Shown: positions 52,711-61,480, counted from the stretch's first letter. The stretch: DNA of 64,000 nucleotides from Pelomonas paludis (GCF_039872745.1 NZ_JBDPZD010000002.1:558001-622000), one strand, 5' to 3'. Program-made: numbers and translations. The notes: generated by a model not told the origin, from the sequence alone.

Positions 52711-54275
52711 CGGCTCCCTCCACGCCCCCGGCGGCCAGCTCGCGCGTCTCAGCGGCCGAGCTGCTGCTGCTCGCCAGCGTTTTTGTCATCGCGGCCTGCG
52801 GGCTGGTGTACGAGCTGGCGGCGGGTGCGCTGTCGAGTTATTTGCTGGGCGACTCGGTGCTGCAGTTCAGCACCGTGATCGGGGTCTATCTGTTTGCGAT
52901 GGGCGTGGGCTCGTGGCTGTCGCGTTTTGTGGAGCGGCAGCTGGCGGCCGTCTTCCTGCAGGTGGAGCTGCTGGTGGGCGTGGTGGGCGGGCTGATGCCG
53001 GCGGCACTCTTCACCGCGCACAACCTGCTGCCGCCGGGCGAGGGCTTGGTCTTTCGCACGCTGCTCTATGCGCTGGTGCTGCTGGTGGGCACGCTGGTGG
53101 GGCTGGAGATCCCGCTGGTGATGCGCCTGCTCAAGCAGCACTTCCGGCAGCGCTATGCGCTGAAGGACCTGGTCTCGCAGGTGCTGACCTTTGACTACCT
53201 GGGCGCGCTGCTGGTGGCGCTGGCCTTCCCGCTGCTGTTGGTGCCGCACCTGGGCCTCGTGCGCACGGGCCTGGCCTTTGGGCTCTTGAACGTGGCAGTG
53301 GCGGGCTGGGCGGGCTGGTTGTTCCGCCCCGACCTGCGCGCGCGCCGAAGCCTCGGGCTGGCCACCGCCGGCAGCGCCCTCGTTTTGCTCGTGGCCTGGG
53401 CGGGCGCTGACAGGCTGACTGATTGGGCCGAGGAGCGCTTCTATGGCGAGCGCATCGTCTTCAAGCAAAGCAGCCCCTACCAGCGCATCGTCGTGACCGA
53501 GGGCCGGGCGGGCACGCGGCTCTTCTTGAACGGCAACCTGCAGTTCCACTCGCGGGACGAGTACCGCTACCACGAGGCTCTGGTGCACCCCGCAATGGCG
53601 GCACACGGCGCGCCCAAACGCGTGCTGGTGCTGGGCGGCGGCGACGGGCTCGCGGTGCGCGAGATCCTCAAGCACCCCAGCGTCGAGCAGGTGACCCTGG
53701 TGGAGCTGGACCCGCACATGACGGGCCTGTTCCGCAGCAACCCCAAGCTGGCTGCGCTGAACGGCGAGTCACTGTCCAGTCCCAAGCTGCGTATCGTCAA
53801 TGCCGATGCCTTTGGCTGGCTGGAGCAAAGCACCGAGACCTTCGACGTGATGGTGATCGACTTCCCCGACCCGTCCAACTTCGCGCTCGGCAAGCTCTAC
53901 ACGACGAGCTTCTACGCCCTCGTCGACCAGCATCTGGCCGCCGGTGGTTTTGCGGTGATCCAGACCACCTCGCCGCTGATCGCGCGACGCAGCTTCTGGA
54001 CGGTGGTGAGCACGGTCGAGGCCGTCGGCCTCACGGCCACGCCCTATCACGCACACGTGCCCAGCTTTGGCGAATGGGGCTTTGTGCTGGCCTCGCGCCG
54101 GCCCTTCAGCGCACCCAAGCAACTGCCAGCGGGCCTGCGCTTTTTGAGCGTGCCCAGCCTGCCTGCGCTCTTCGACTTCCCGCCCGACATGGCGCGCGTG
54201 CCGACCGAGGTGAACCGGTTGTCGAACCAAATCCTCGTGCAGGAGTTCGAAGCGGAGTGGGGCAAGGTTCATTGA
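52707..54275 (+). CDS. Seven-helix membrane spermidine-synthase homologue
   Basis: The 522-residue protein joins seven N-terminal membrane helices (about residues 17-235, starting LLLLASVFVIAACGLVYELA) to a polyamine aminopropyltransferase domain. This domain shows the aminopropyl-acceptor region (YRYHEALVHPAM), the SAM/dcSAM-binding motif LVLGGGDGLAVREIL, and the catalytic-region DFPDPSN. SpeE enzymes transfer an aminopropyl group from decarboxylated SAM to a polyamine. The membrane anchor suggests an acceptor at or across the membrane. The GTG start overlaps the ABM stop; the stop overlaps the TTG of the next gene. Confidence 0.88.
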   Translation: MTAPSTPPAASSRVSAAELLLLASVFVIAACGLVYELAAGALSSYLLGDSVLQFSTVIGVYLFAMGVGSWLSRFVERQLAAVFLQVELLVGVVGGLMPAALFTAHNLLPPGEGLVFRTLLYALVLLVGTLVGLEIPLVMRLLKQHFRQRYALKDLVSQVLTFDYLGALLVALAFPLLLVPHLGLVRTGLAFGLLNVAVAGWAGWLFRPDLRARRSLGLATAGSALVLLVAWAGADRLTDWAEERFYGERIVFKQSSPYQRIVVTEGRAGTRLFLNGNLQFHSRDEYRYHEALVHPAMAAHGAPKRVLVLGGGDGLAVREILKHPSVEQVTLVELDPHMTGLFRSNPKLAALNGESLSSPKLRIVNADAFGWLEQSTETFDVMVIDFPDPSNFALGKLYTTSFYALVDQHLAAGGFAVIQTTSPLIARRSFWTVVSTVEAVGLTATPYHAHVPSFGEWGFVLASRRPFSAPKQLPAGLRFLSVPSLPALFDFPPDMARVPTEVNRLSNQILVQEFEAEWGKVH

Positions 54276-55834
54276 ACGGGCTCAGCCGCCGATCGCTGCT
54301 GTTGACGGCCGGCGCCCTGGCCAGCGGCTGCACCCCTGACCTTCCGCCCCTGCAAGGCGGCTGGGTCGGCACCCACCCGGAGCGCGGGCACCGGCTGCGC
54401 GAGCCTTTACCGTCGGCATCGACCGCCACGCCACGCCAGGCCCATGTGCTCATCGTCGGCGCCGGCATTGCCGGCCTGGCCTGCGCCCGCGAGCTGCAGC
54501 GGCGTGGCGTGGACGACGTCGCCATCCTCGACCTGGAGCCCACGGCCGGAGGCAACAGCCGGGGCCACCAACTGGCCGGCGCACGCTGCCCGATCGGCGC
54601 GCATTACCTGCCGCTGCCCGGGCCCGAGGCCCGCGAGGTCTACCAGTTGCTGGAAGAACTGGGCCTGGTGCGCCAGCAGCTCGGCCGAGCCATGTGGGAC
54701 GAGCGACACCTCTGCCACAGCCCGCAGGAGCGCCTCTTCATCGACGGCGCCTGGCAGGACGGCTTGCTCCCCGCTGCGGACAGCCCCGACACCTTGGCCC
54801 AGTACCGCCGCTTCTCTAACCTGGTGGCCGAGGCACAGCGCCAGCTTGGCTTTGCCATGCCCACCCGCCGTGCACGCTGGACGCCCGGGCACGCGGCGCT
54901 CGATGCGCAGACCTTCGCGGCCTGGCTCGATCAGCACGGCCTCACCGCCCCACGCCTGCGCTGGTACCTCGACTACTGCTGCCGCGACGACTTCGGCGCG
55001 CCCGCCGACACCGTCTCGGCCTGGGCCGGCCTGCATTACTTTGCGAGCCGCCACGGCTTCCATGCCCCCGGCGACGAGACGGCAGAGCGCGAGCCCGTGC
55101 TGACCTGGCCCGAAGGCAATGCCTGGCTGGCCGAGCGTCTGTCCCAGCCGCTGCACCCCCACCTGCACCTGGACCGCGTGGCCCTGCAGGTGAGCGAGGA
55201 GCGCGAGGGTGTGGAGGTGCTGGCCTGGCAGGTGCCCGAGCAGCGCCTGGAACGCTGGCGTGCCCGCCACGTGGTGCTGGCCACGCCGCTCTTCGTCGCC
55301 CGCCGCCTGCTGCGCACGCCGCCGGCGGCGCTACAAAGCCTGCGCCAGCAGCACGCCCCCTGGCTCACCGCCAACCTGCTGCTGCGCGAGCCCCTGATCG
55401 ACCACCCCGGTGCCCCGCCCAGCTGGGACAACGTCAGCCACGGCAGCACCCGACTGCTCGGCTATGTCAACGCCCGCCACCAGGCGCTCGACCCCACGCC
55501 CCAGCCCCCACTGCTCACCGCCTACCTGGCCCTGCCCGACAGCCAGCGCGGCGCCCTGCTCCAAGCGCCCTGGCAGCAATGGGCCGACGCCGTGCTGGCC
55601 GACCTCGCCCCCACCCACCCCGACCTGCGCGAGCAACTCGCCCGCATCGACCTCTGCCGCTTCGGCCACGCGATGAGCATCCCGACACCCGGCACGCGCA
55701 GCGCGGCAGCCTTGCAGGCGCTGACCCAGCCCCAGGGCCGCATCGCGTTTGCGCACAGCGACCTGGCGGGCTACTCGGTGTTTGAAGAGGCCTACACGGC
55801 GGGTGTGTCGGCAGCGCGCGTGGTGACGTCTTAA
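54272..55834 (+). CDS. FAD-dependent amine-oxidase-like Tat lipoprotein
   Basis: The 520-residue flavoprotein begins LSRRSLLLTAGALASGC, a twin-arginine signal ending in a lipobox cysteine, so it is probably exported folded and lipid-anchored. A Rossmann FAD-binding motif (VLIVGAGIAGLACARELQRR) starts near residue 54, with GGNSRGHQLAG, as in flavin amine oxidases. The C-terminus (GRIAFAHSDLAGYSVFEEAY) is also typical. It may oxidise a polyamine product of the preceding enzyme; this is inference. TTG at 54272 overlaps the previous stop (TTGA). Confidence 0.82.
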   Translation: MNGLSRRSLLLTAGALASGCTPDLPPLQGGWVGTHPERGHRLREPLPSASTATPRQAHVLIVGAGIAGLACARELQRRGVDDVAILDLEPTAGGNSRGHQLAGARCPIGAHYLPLPGPEAREVYQLLEELGLVRQQLGRAMWDERHLCHSPQERLFIDGAWQDGLLPAADSPDTLAQYRRFSNLVAEAQRQLGFAMPTRRARWTPGHAALDAQTFAAWLDQHGLTAPRLRWYLDYCCRDDFGAPADTVSAWAGLHYFASRHGFHAPGDETAEREPVLTWPEGNAWLAERLSQPLHPHLHLDRVALQVSEEREGVEVLAWQVPEQRLERWRARHVVLATPLFVARRLLRTPPAALQSLRQQHAPWLTANLLLREPLIDHPGAPPSWDNVSHGSTRLLGYVNARHQALDPTPQPPLLTAYLALPDSQRGALLQAPWQQWADAVLADLAPTHPDLREQLARIDLCRFGHAMSIPTPGTRSAAALQALTQPQGRIAFAHSDLAGYSVFEEAYTAGVSAARVVTS

Positions 55835-55839
55835 GGCGG

Positions 55840-57162
55840 CTACGCCGGCACCCGCCACTCGACCCGCGCCACCAGCCCGCCGCCCTCGCGCGGCAACAGC
55901 AGCAGTTGGGCACCGGCCTCCGCTGCCAAGCGCTCGGCAATGGCCAGGCCCAGGCCCGAGCCCGAAGGGCCGCTGCGCGCCGCATCGCCCCGTGCGAACG
56001 GGCGCTTGAGTGCGGCCACACGTTCCGGCGCAATGCCGGGCCCGCGGTCCCGCACTTCCAGCCACGGACCACCCGGCGCCTGCCCGCAAGCCAGCTCGAT
56101 GGGCGGCTCCCCGTGGGTCTGGGCGTTGACCAGCAGGTTGAGCACCAGGCGCCGCAGCGATTGCGGCCGGGCGAGCAGGTGCACGCGCTCGGCATCGACC
56201 ACGCTGGTGGCCGCGCGATGCGGGCTCAAGCTGGCCACCTCGGCGAGCAGCGCATGCAGCTCCAGCGGCACGGGCGCCTCCTCGCGGCTCGCGTGGTCGC
56301 CGTGGGCCGTCCGCACATAGGCGAGGAACTGGGTGAGCAGTCCGTCAAGGTCCTGCAGGCCGCGCTCCAGGCTGTCGAGCAGGGCCGGGTCGCTGCGCCC
56401 GCCGTCGCGCAAGAGCTCACTGGCCAGGCGCATCTTGGCCAGCGGCGTGCGCAGGTCGTGCGACAGCCCGCCCAGCATCAGCAAGCGCTCCTGCTCGCCG
56501 CGCGCCAGGGCTGCGCTCATGGCGTTGAAGCTGTGGGCCAGGGCCGCAATCTCGGTCGGGCCGTCCGTTGCCAGCTCGACATGGCGCTGCCCCCGACCCA
56601 GTGCCTCGCTGGCCTGCACCAGCCGGCTCAGCGGCCTGTTGAGCCGACGCTGAATCAGCCAGGCCCCCAGCAGCGCCAGCAGCAGCGCCGAGGCACTGCC
56701 CAGCAGCCAGCGGCCCACCAGATGATGGCCCGACAAGGGGCGCGGCACCCGCAGCCAGTACACCTCGCCGGGCTCGGCCAGCGCGACGCGAAAACTCAAG
56801 GTCCCATCGGCCTCCAGTCGCCAGCTGGCTGGAGCCTCGGCCCCGCCCAGGCGCCGCTCCAGCGCCTGGATGTAGGCACGCTCGATCAGCCCGATGCGGC
56901 GCCCAAGCGCCGGCCTGTCGTCGGGCTCGGCTCGCTCGTTGAAGCGCCGCACGAACGCCGCGCGCTCTGCCGGCGCCATGAGGACCAGGGCCTGCCGGGC
57001 AGCCTCGAAGCTGCGCGCCGCGTCCGCCACCGACTCATTGACGTGCGGCCGCAGCACCGCCTCGCGAAAGGCCCAGCCATTGACCACCTGCGCCAGCACC
57101 ACCAGCCCCGCAATCAGCCACAGATTGCGGGCGAACAAACTCTGTGGCCAGAAGCTCTTCAT
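55840..57162 (-). CDS. EnvZ-like sensor histidine kinase
   Basis: A 440-residue membrane kinase with helices at about 13-29 and 152-170 enclosing a periplasmic sensor of about 120 residues. A HAMP segment, an H-box with His235 (GLSHDLRTPLAKMRLA) and the ATPase domain (RDRGPGIAPERVAALKRPF; GSGLGLAIAERL) follow. The H-box resembles EnvZ, which also acts as a phosphatase. The gene overlaps its response regulator by 4 bases. It converges with the FAD oxidase gene, 5 bases apart. Confidence 0.93.
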   Translation of the reverse strand: MKSFWPQSLFARNLWLIAGLVVLAQVVNGWAFREAVLRPHVNESVADAARSFEAARQALVLMAPAERAAFVRRFNERAEPDDRPALGRRIGLIERAYIQALERRLGGAEAPASWRLEADGTLSFRVALAEPGEVYWLRVPRPLSGHHLVGRWLLGSASALLLALLGAWLIQRRLNRPLSRLVQASEALGRGQRHVELATDGPTEIAALAHSFNAMSAALARGEQERLLMLGGLSHDLRTPLAKMRLASELLRDGGRSDPALLDSLERGLQDLDGLLTQFLAYVRTAHGDHASREEAPVPLELHALLAEVASLSPHRAATSVVDAERVHLLARPQSLRRLVLNLLVNAQTHGEPPIELACGQAPGGPWLEVRDRGPGIAPERVAALKRPFARGDAARSGPSGSGLGLAIAERLAAEAGAQLLLLPREGGGLVARVEWRVPA

Positions 57163-57860
57163 GCGGGCACGAACACATAGCCCAGACCCCAGACGGTCTG
57201 GATGTAGCGGGGCTGGCTGGGGTTGTCCTCGATCAGGCGGCGCAGACGCATCACCTGCACATCGAGGCTGCGGTCACTGACGCCGTGGTCGTCGCCATGC
57301 GCCAGGGTCAACAGGCGTTCGCGCCCGAGCGGGCGATGCGGCTGGCTGGCCAGTGCCTTGAGCAACTGGAATTCGGCCGTGCTGAGGGCGACCTCCTGCC
57401 CGTCCCGCTCCAGCCGCCTTTGCGCTGGGAACAGCGTGAACGGGCCAAAGCGCGTCGCTTCCTCACTCTGCGGCCCGAGGTGGGCACCCAGCTGCTGCTG
57501 CCGCCTCACCAGCGCCCGCAAGCGGGCCAGCAGCTCGCGCGGCGCGAAGGGCTTGGCCAGGTAGTCGTCAGCCCCCATCTCCAGGCCCAACACCCGGTCC
57601 ACCATCTCGCCGCGTGCCGTCAGCATCAGGATGGGGATGGTCTCGCCGGCCACGCGCAAGCGGCGGCAAAAAGCCAGGCCGTCCTCGCCCGGCATCATCA
57701 GGTCGAGCACCAGGACATCAAAGCGCTCGCGCGCCAGCAGGGCCTCGGCCGCCGCCGCGTCTGGCACGGCACGCGCCTGCAGGCCTTGCTCGCTGAGGTA
57801 GCGCTGCAGCAGGTTGCGCAGCTCGGGCTCGTCGTCAGCGATCAAGATGCGGGCGGACAT
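57159..57860 (-). CDS. OmpR-family response regulator
   Basis: A 233-residue regulator with a receiver domain (acidic pocket IADDEPE, phospho-acceptor Asp53 in LVLDLMMPGEDG) and a C-terminal winged helix ending with YIQTVWGLGYVFVP. Translation is coupled to the downstream kinase. Targets are unknown. The 175-base gap to the divergent serine-hydrolase gene would hold its promoter and perhaps its binding sites, but no clear direct repeats were found there. Confidence 0.95.
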   Translation of the reverse strand: MSARILIADDEPELRNLLQRYLSEQGLQARAVPDAAAAEALLARERFDVLVLDLMMPGEDGLAFCRRLRVAGETIPILMLTARGEMVDRVLGLEMGADDYLAKPFAPRELLARLRALVRRQQQLGAHLGPQSEEATRFGPFTLFPAQRRLERDGQEVALSTAEFQLLKALASQPHRPLGRERLLTLAHGDDHGVSDRSLDVQVMRLRRLIEDNPSQPRYIQTVWGLGYVFVPA

Positions 57861-58035
57861 GGCGCGATGTTAGGAAGCCAACCCGGCGCGGCGCTGCGGC
57901 CTGGCCACCAATTGATGACAAAGTCTTTCAAGGCGACCGGTTTTGTCAGGGCTTGCAAGCATTGCCACTCAACCGGATACCCCTGATCGGCGTTGACCCG
58001 GACACGATGCCTTCATCGTCAACCGGAGACCCGCC

Positions 58036-59025
58036 ATGCCCTCGCTTCGCCCCCTCGTCCTGCTCCTGATCGTTGGCGCCGCGCACGCCGACCCCACACC
58101 TGACCAACGTGTAGCCGCTGCACGCCTGACGGCCGAGAAGGCTGCCAACTGCGTGGCCGTGCAGCCCTTTTACTGGGAAGTCGGCAATGGCCGCGTGCCA
58201 CTGGCTGGTGGCTCGGTAGGCCCAGCCGGCGCCGAGGCCCCGCAGCGCAACACCCCCATGGCCATCGCCTCGGCGTCCAAATGGGTCTATGCCGCCTTCG
58301 TGGCCGAGCGCCGCCAGGGCTTGCCCAGCGCGATGGACTGGAGCTTCATGAACTTCCGCTCCGGCTACACCAACTTCCTCATCTGCGGCCCCAACCAAAG
58401 CGTGGCGGCCTGCCAGTCGTCGCCGCTCAACGGGCGCGGGCAGCAAAACCCGGCCACGGTCGGCAAGTTCGACTACAGCGGCGGCCACATGCAAGAACAC
58501 GCGGTGCTGATGGGCCTCGGGCAGCTCGGCCCGGACGGCCTGGCGCTGGCACTGCATCAGACGCTGAGCCCCGTGATCGGCGCCGGCTGGCGCTTCGACT
58601 ACACCCAGGCTCAGCCGGCCGGCGGCGGCCGCACCACGGCCGGCGACTACGCCCGCCTGCTGCAAGCCATGGTCAGCGGCCAGCTACAGATCAGCAAGCT
58701 GCTGGGCGAGCACAAGGTTTGCACCAATCCCACCGTCTGCCCCAGCGAGGCGATCAAGACGCCGGTGCCGCTGGACGAGGCCTGGAGCTACAGCTTTGGC
58801 CACTGGGTCGAGGACGACCCGCAGCACGGCGACGGCGCCTTCAGCAGCGCCGGCGCCTTCGGCTTCTACCCCTGGATCAGCGCCGACAAGCGCTTCTACG
58901 GCGTGCTGGCCCGCGAGCAACGCAGTCCGAATCCCGACGACACGGCCCTGCACCCCGGTGCGGCCTCGGCCTACTGCGGCCGGCTGATCCGCGCCGCCTG
59001 GATGGACGGTCAGCCGCGCCCCTGA
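58036..59025 (+). CDS. Secreted serine hydrolase, beta-lactamase-like
   Basis: A 329-residue protein with a signal peptide (LRPLVLLLIVGAAHA). A SxxK nucleophile motif, SASK (residues 79-82), occurs in PMAIASASKWVYAAF. Later motifs YSGGH and FSSAGAFGFYPWI stand in place of the usual YxN and KTG boxes. Several cysteine pairs are likely disulphides. It belongs to the penicillin-binding-protein/beta-lactamase-like serine hydrolases, probably an esterase or peptidase rather than a resistance enzyme. A GGAG site 8 bases before ATG 58036 supports the start. Confidence 0.72.
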   Translation: MPSLRPLVLLLIVGAAHADPTPDQRVAAARLTAEKAANCVAVQPFYWEVGNGRVPLAGGSVGPAGAEAPQRNTPMAIASASKWVYAAFVAERRQGLPSAMDWSFMNFRSGYTNFLICGPNQSVAACQSSPLNGRGQQNPATVGKFDYSGGHMQEHAVLMGLGQLGPDGLALALHQTLSPVIGAGWRFDYTQAQPAGGGRTTAGDYARLLQAMVSGQLQISKLLGEHKVCTNPTVCPSEAIKTPVPLDEAWSYSFGHWVEDDPQHGDGAFSSAGAFGFYPWISADKRFYGVLAREQRSPNPDDTALHPGAASAYCGRLIRAAWMDGQPRP

Positions 59026-59041
59026 GCGCCGCGCAGCAGGC

Positions 59042-59122
59042 GGCCCTGGCCGAGTTGTCTGTACCGTAGGTGCAGACATAGACCTGCAGGGTCGCGCCAG
59101 CCGCCTCGGGCCAGGTAGGGAC
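59042..59122 (-). pseudogene. Remnant of a second SpeD-like gene
   Basis: On the minus strand the codons read VPTWPEAAGATLQVYVC followed by TYGTDNSARA. This aligns with HTWPELGAVTLDVYVC-NFGADNSAKA of the intact SpeD homologue that ends 10 bases upstream. The pyruvoyl-serine part and the start are absent, and the residue equivalent to His72 is Pro. It is the leftover core of a tandem decarboxylase copy. Confidence 0.8.
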
Positions 59123-59131
59123 AGCGCGCCG

Positions 59132-59953
59132 TCACCCCGAGCGTCGACGCAGCCATCGATTTGCAGCCGTGGCGAGCCGCATGCCGGTCAGGACGGCCAA
59201 CGCAATGGCTACTGGCCCCCACATAAGTCCCGGACCGAACTGAAGCTGATACAGGCCCGCACCACTGACCCAGGTCAGATGCGACCACGTGTTCAATGCC
59301 GCCATCACGATCCCGAAGCCAATCACCCAGATCGCAGGTCTGCGGGACAGCAGCAGGAGTGAAAGCACGAGGCTGCCAATGACCGCGCCTGCGGCCACAG
59401 ACAGGTTGACGGCCAGGGCATGCCGGGTTTCGTAGCTCCAGGTTTGGGGCAAATCTGCCGCCCAGCTTTCGCCGTCCGCCCATACGGCGAGCGCGGCGGC
59501 CAACCACACCATCGCCATGAGCAACGCAAGATTGCGGCAGAACGCGATGACCCCGTTCGCCTGACGCGCGTGACGAGCTGGCGCTCCGCCACCGCGGCGC
59601 AATTCGTTGATGGCCAGCTCGCGAGCATCGAACCGTTGTAGCAGTTGGTCCATAAGCCGGCGCGCCTTTGCGCTGTTGTCGGCCCCGAAGTTGCACACGT
59701 AGACGTCCAGCGTCACTGCGCCGAGCTCGGGCCAGGTGTGCACGGCGACATGCGATTCGGCCAGCAGGACCACACCGGTGACACCACTCTGGCCCTCGGC
59801 AGGTCCGAACCGGTGCGTCAACTCGGCCACGCCCAGGAGTCCCGATGCCAACACAGCCTCTCGGCAGCATTGAGCCAGAGCCTCAGGGTCACGCATCAGC
59901 GCCAAGCCCGGGTCCACGCCGCTCAGGTCGGCCGTAAGGTGCAGGCCTTGCAT
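59132..59953 (-). CDS. S-adenosylmethionine decarboxylase fused to a four-helix membrane domain
   Basis: Residues 1-125 form a prokaryotic SpeD: GVTGVVLLAESHVAVHTWPE with the processing/pyruvoyl Ser67, His72, and Cys87 in DVYVCNFG, at the 5- and 15-residue spacing of the family. SpeD makes decarboxylated SAM, the aminopropyl donor for spermidine synthases. Residues 130-273 add four membrane helices (VIAFCRNLALLMAMVWLAAA; LSVAAGAVIGSLVLSLLLL; AIWVIGFGIVMAAL; PVAIALAVLTGMRL), absent from ordinary SpeD. It starts 7 bases after moaD's stop and pairs logically with the membrane SpeE homologue at 52.7-54.3 kb. Confidence 0.88.
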   Translation of the reverse strand: MQGLHLTADLSGVDPGLALMRDPEALAQCCREAVLASGLLGVAELTHRFGPAEGQSGVTGVVLLAESHVAVHTWPELGAVTLDVYVCNFGADNSAKARRLMDQLLQRFDARELAINELRRGGGAPARHARQANGVIAFCRNLALLMAMVWLAAALAVWADGESWAADLPQTWSYETRHALAVNLSVAAGAVIGSLVLSLLLLSRRPAIWVIGFGIVMAALNTWSHLTWVSGAGLYQLQFGPGLMWGPVAIALAVLTGMRLATAANRWLRRRSG

Positions 59954-59960
59954 CAGAGGC

Positions 59961-60215
59961 TTATCCGCCCGTCACGGGCGGGAAGAAGGCGAGTTCGTCG
60001 CCGTCCTGGAGCACGGCGGACTCGGCGCACAGTGCCTGGTTGAGCGCTGCGCGCACTGCCTTGCCGCGTGCCAGGGCACTGGCCTCACGTTCGCCCTGGG
60101 CGATCAGCGCGTCACGTGCCTGGGCGACGGTGCTGCCGGCTGGCAGTTGCAGGCTGCCTTCGGCCCCCAGCTGCTCGCGCAGCGAGGCGAAGAAGCGCAG
60201 GCGCACGGTGATCAC
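59961..60215 (-). CDS. moaD: Molybdopterin synthase sulphur-carrier MoaD
   Basis: An 84-residue ubiquitin-fold protein ending in VTGG, the C-terminal Gly-Gly that becomes a thiocarboxylate. Its start overlaps the moeA stop by 4 bases. The next gene downstream is the membrane SpeD homologue rather than moaE. Confidence 0.94.
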   Translation of the reverse strand: MITVRLRFFASLREQLGAEGSLQLPAGSTVAQARDALIAQGEREASALARGKAVRAALNQALCAESAVLQDGDELAFFPPVTGG

Positions 60216-61396
60216 GCGAGCAGGCCCGAGAAGGGGATGAAGCGCACGGGCGTGCCGGCGGTGAACGGGGTGCTGGGTGCCAGGTCGGCCAGACCATCGG
60301 CCCAGACGGCCGAGCTGAGCACGCCCGAGCTCTGGTTACCGAAGCGCTCCAGGCGCCCGTCAGCCCCCACGCGCACTCGGATGAACTCGCGCCGCACGTC
60401 GCTGCGCGGCCAGTCGAAGCCGGCGGGCAGGGTCACGCTCAGGGGCTGCAGCCGCGTCGCGCCTTGCAGCTTGAGCAAGGCTGGCCGCACCAGCAGCAAA
60501 AAGGTGACGAGGCTGGACACCGGGTTGCCGGGCAGGCCCATGTACCAGGAGCTGCCGACACGACCAAAGGCAAAGGGCTTGCCGGGCTTGATGGCCAGCG
60601 CCCACAGCGTCAGCTCGCCTTCGGCCTGCACGGCGGGGCGCAGGTGGTCCTCCTCACCCACGGACACACCGCCCGAGGTGAGGATGAGGTCGGCCTTGGC
60701 CGCAGCGTCGCGCAAGGCGGCGCGCGTGGCGTCGAGCTGGTCGGGCACGATGCCGAGATCCTGCACCTCACAGCCCAGTTGCTCCAGCAGGCCGCGCAGC
60801 AGGAAGCGGTTGGAGTTGTAGATGGCACCGGGCGGCAGGGGCTCGCCGGGCATGACCAGCTCGTCACCGGTCGAGAACAGCGCCACGCGCGGACGGCGGC
60901 TGACCGTGACCTGCGCAGCGCCAGCTGTGGCCGCCAGGCCCAGCGCGATGGCGTCAAGCCGTGTGCCGGCGGGCAGTACGGTGCTGCCGGTGCGGACGTC
61001 CTCGCCCTGGCGGCGGATGTGCTGGCCCGGCGCGACGGGCGCGCGAACGTGCAACTGGCCGTCAATCAGCTCGGTCTGCTCCTGCATCACGACGGCATCC
61101 GCACCCGGCGGCACTTGCGCGCCCGTGAAGATGCGCGCGGCCTCGCCCGCTGCCAGCGGCTGGCCCACGGCGCCAGCGGGGATGCGCTGCGTCACCGGCA
61201 GCGGCTGCGAGGCGTCCTGCGCACGCAGCGCATAGCCGTCCATGGCCGAGTTGTCGGCTGGTGGCACATCGCAGACCGAGACGACATCCTGAGCCAGCAC
61301 CCGACCGAGCGCCCTGCTGGTGGGCAGCTGCTCTGACCCGCTGAGCGGCTGCAAGGCCGCCAGAAGCTCAGCGAGCGCGTCGTCCAGGCTCAACAT
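60212..61396 (-). CDS. moeA: Molybdopterin molybdotransferase MoeA
   Basis: MoeA inserts molybdate into adenylylated molybdopterin. The 394-residue protein shows the opening DVPPADNSAMDGYAL, the domain-2 segment FTGAQVPPGADAVVMQE, the MPT-binding domain TGDELV ... TSGGVSVGEED, and GLPGNPVSS. The ATG at 61396 is selected to start at MLSLDDALAELLAALQPL. It is separated from thrC by 210 bases with GC-rich palindromes and no gene. Confidence 0.96.
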   Translation of the reverse strand: MLSLDDALAELLAALQPLSGSEQLPTSRALGRVLAQDVVSVCDVPPADNSAMDGYALRAQDASQPLPVTQRIPAGAVGQPLAAGEAARIFTGAQVPPGADAVVMQEQTELIDGQLHVRAPVAPGQHIRRQGEDVRTGSTVLPAGTRLDAIALGLAATAGAAQVTVSRRPRVALFSTGDELVMPGEPLPPGAIYNSNRFLLRGLLEQLGCEVQDLGIVPDQLDATRAALRDAAAKADLILTSGGVSVGEEDHLRPAVQAEGELTLWALAIKPGKPFAFGRVGSSWYMGLPGNPVSSLVTFLLLVRPALLKLQGATRLQPLSVTLPAGFDWPRSDVRREFIRVRVGADGRLERFGNQSSGVLSSAVWADGLADLAPSTPFTAGTPVRFIPFSGLLA

Positions 61397-61480
61397 CAAC
61401 TCACCCCGAAAGCTTGGCCGGCACGGCCAGCGCCCCTCCAACGGCTGCCGTGGAACCGGCTTGGCCGGGCCACTGGCAGC

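Noticed and set aside
59010..59870. 286-codon frame overlapping the membrane SpeD gene
   Set aside because: It is a shifted frame on the same strand, Arg/Gly/Cys-rich without a domain; the SpeD motifs are in the neighbouring frame.
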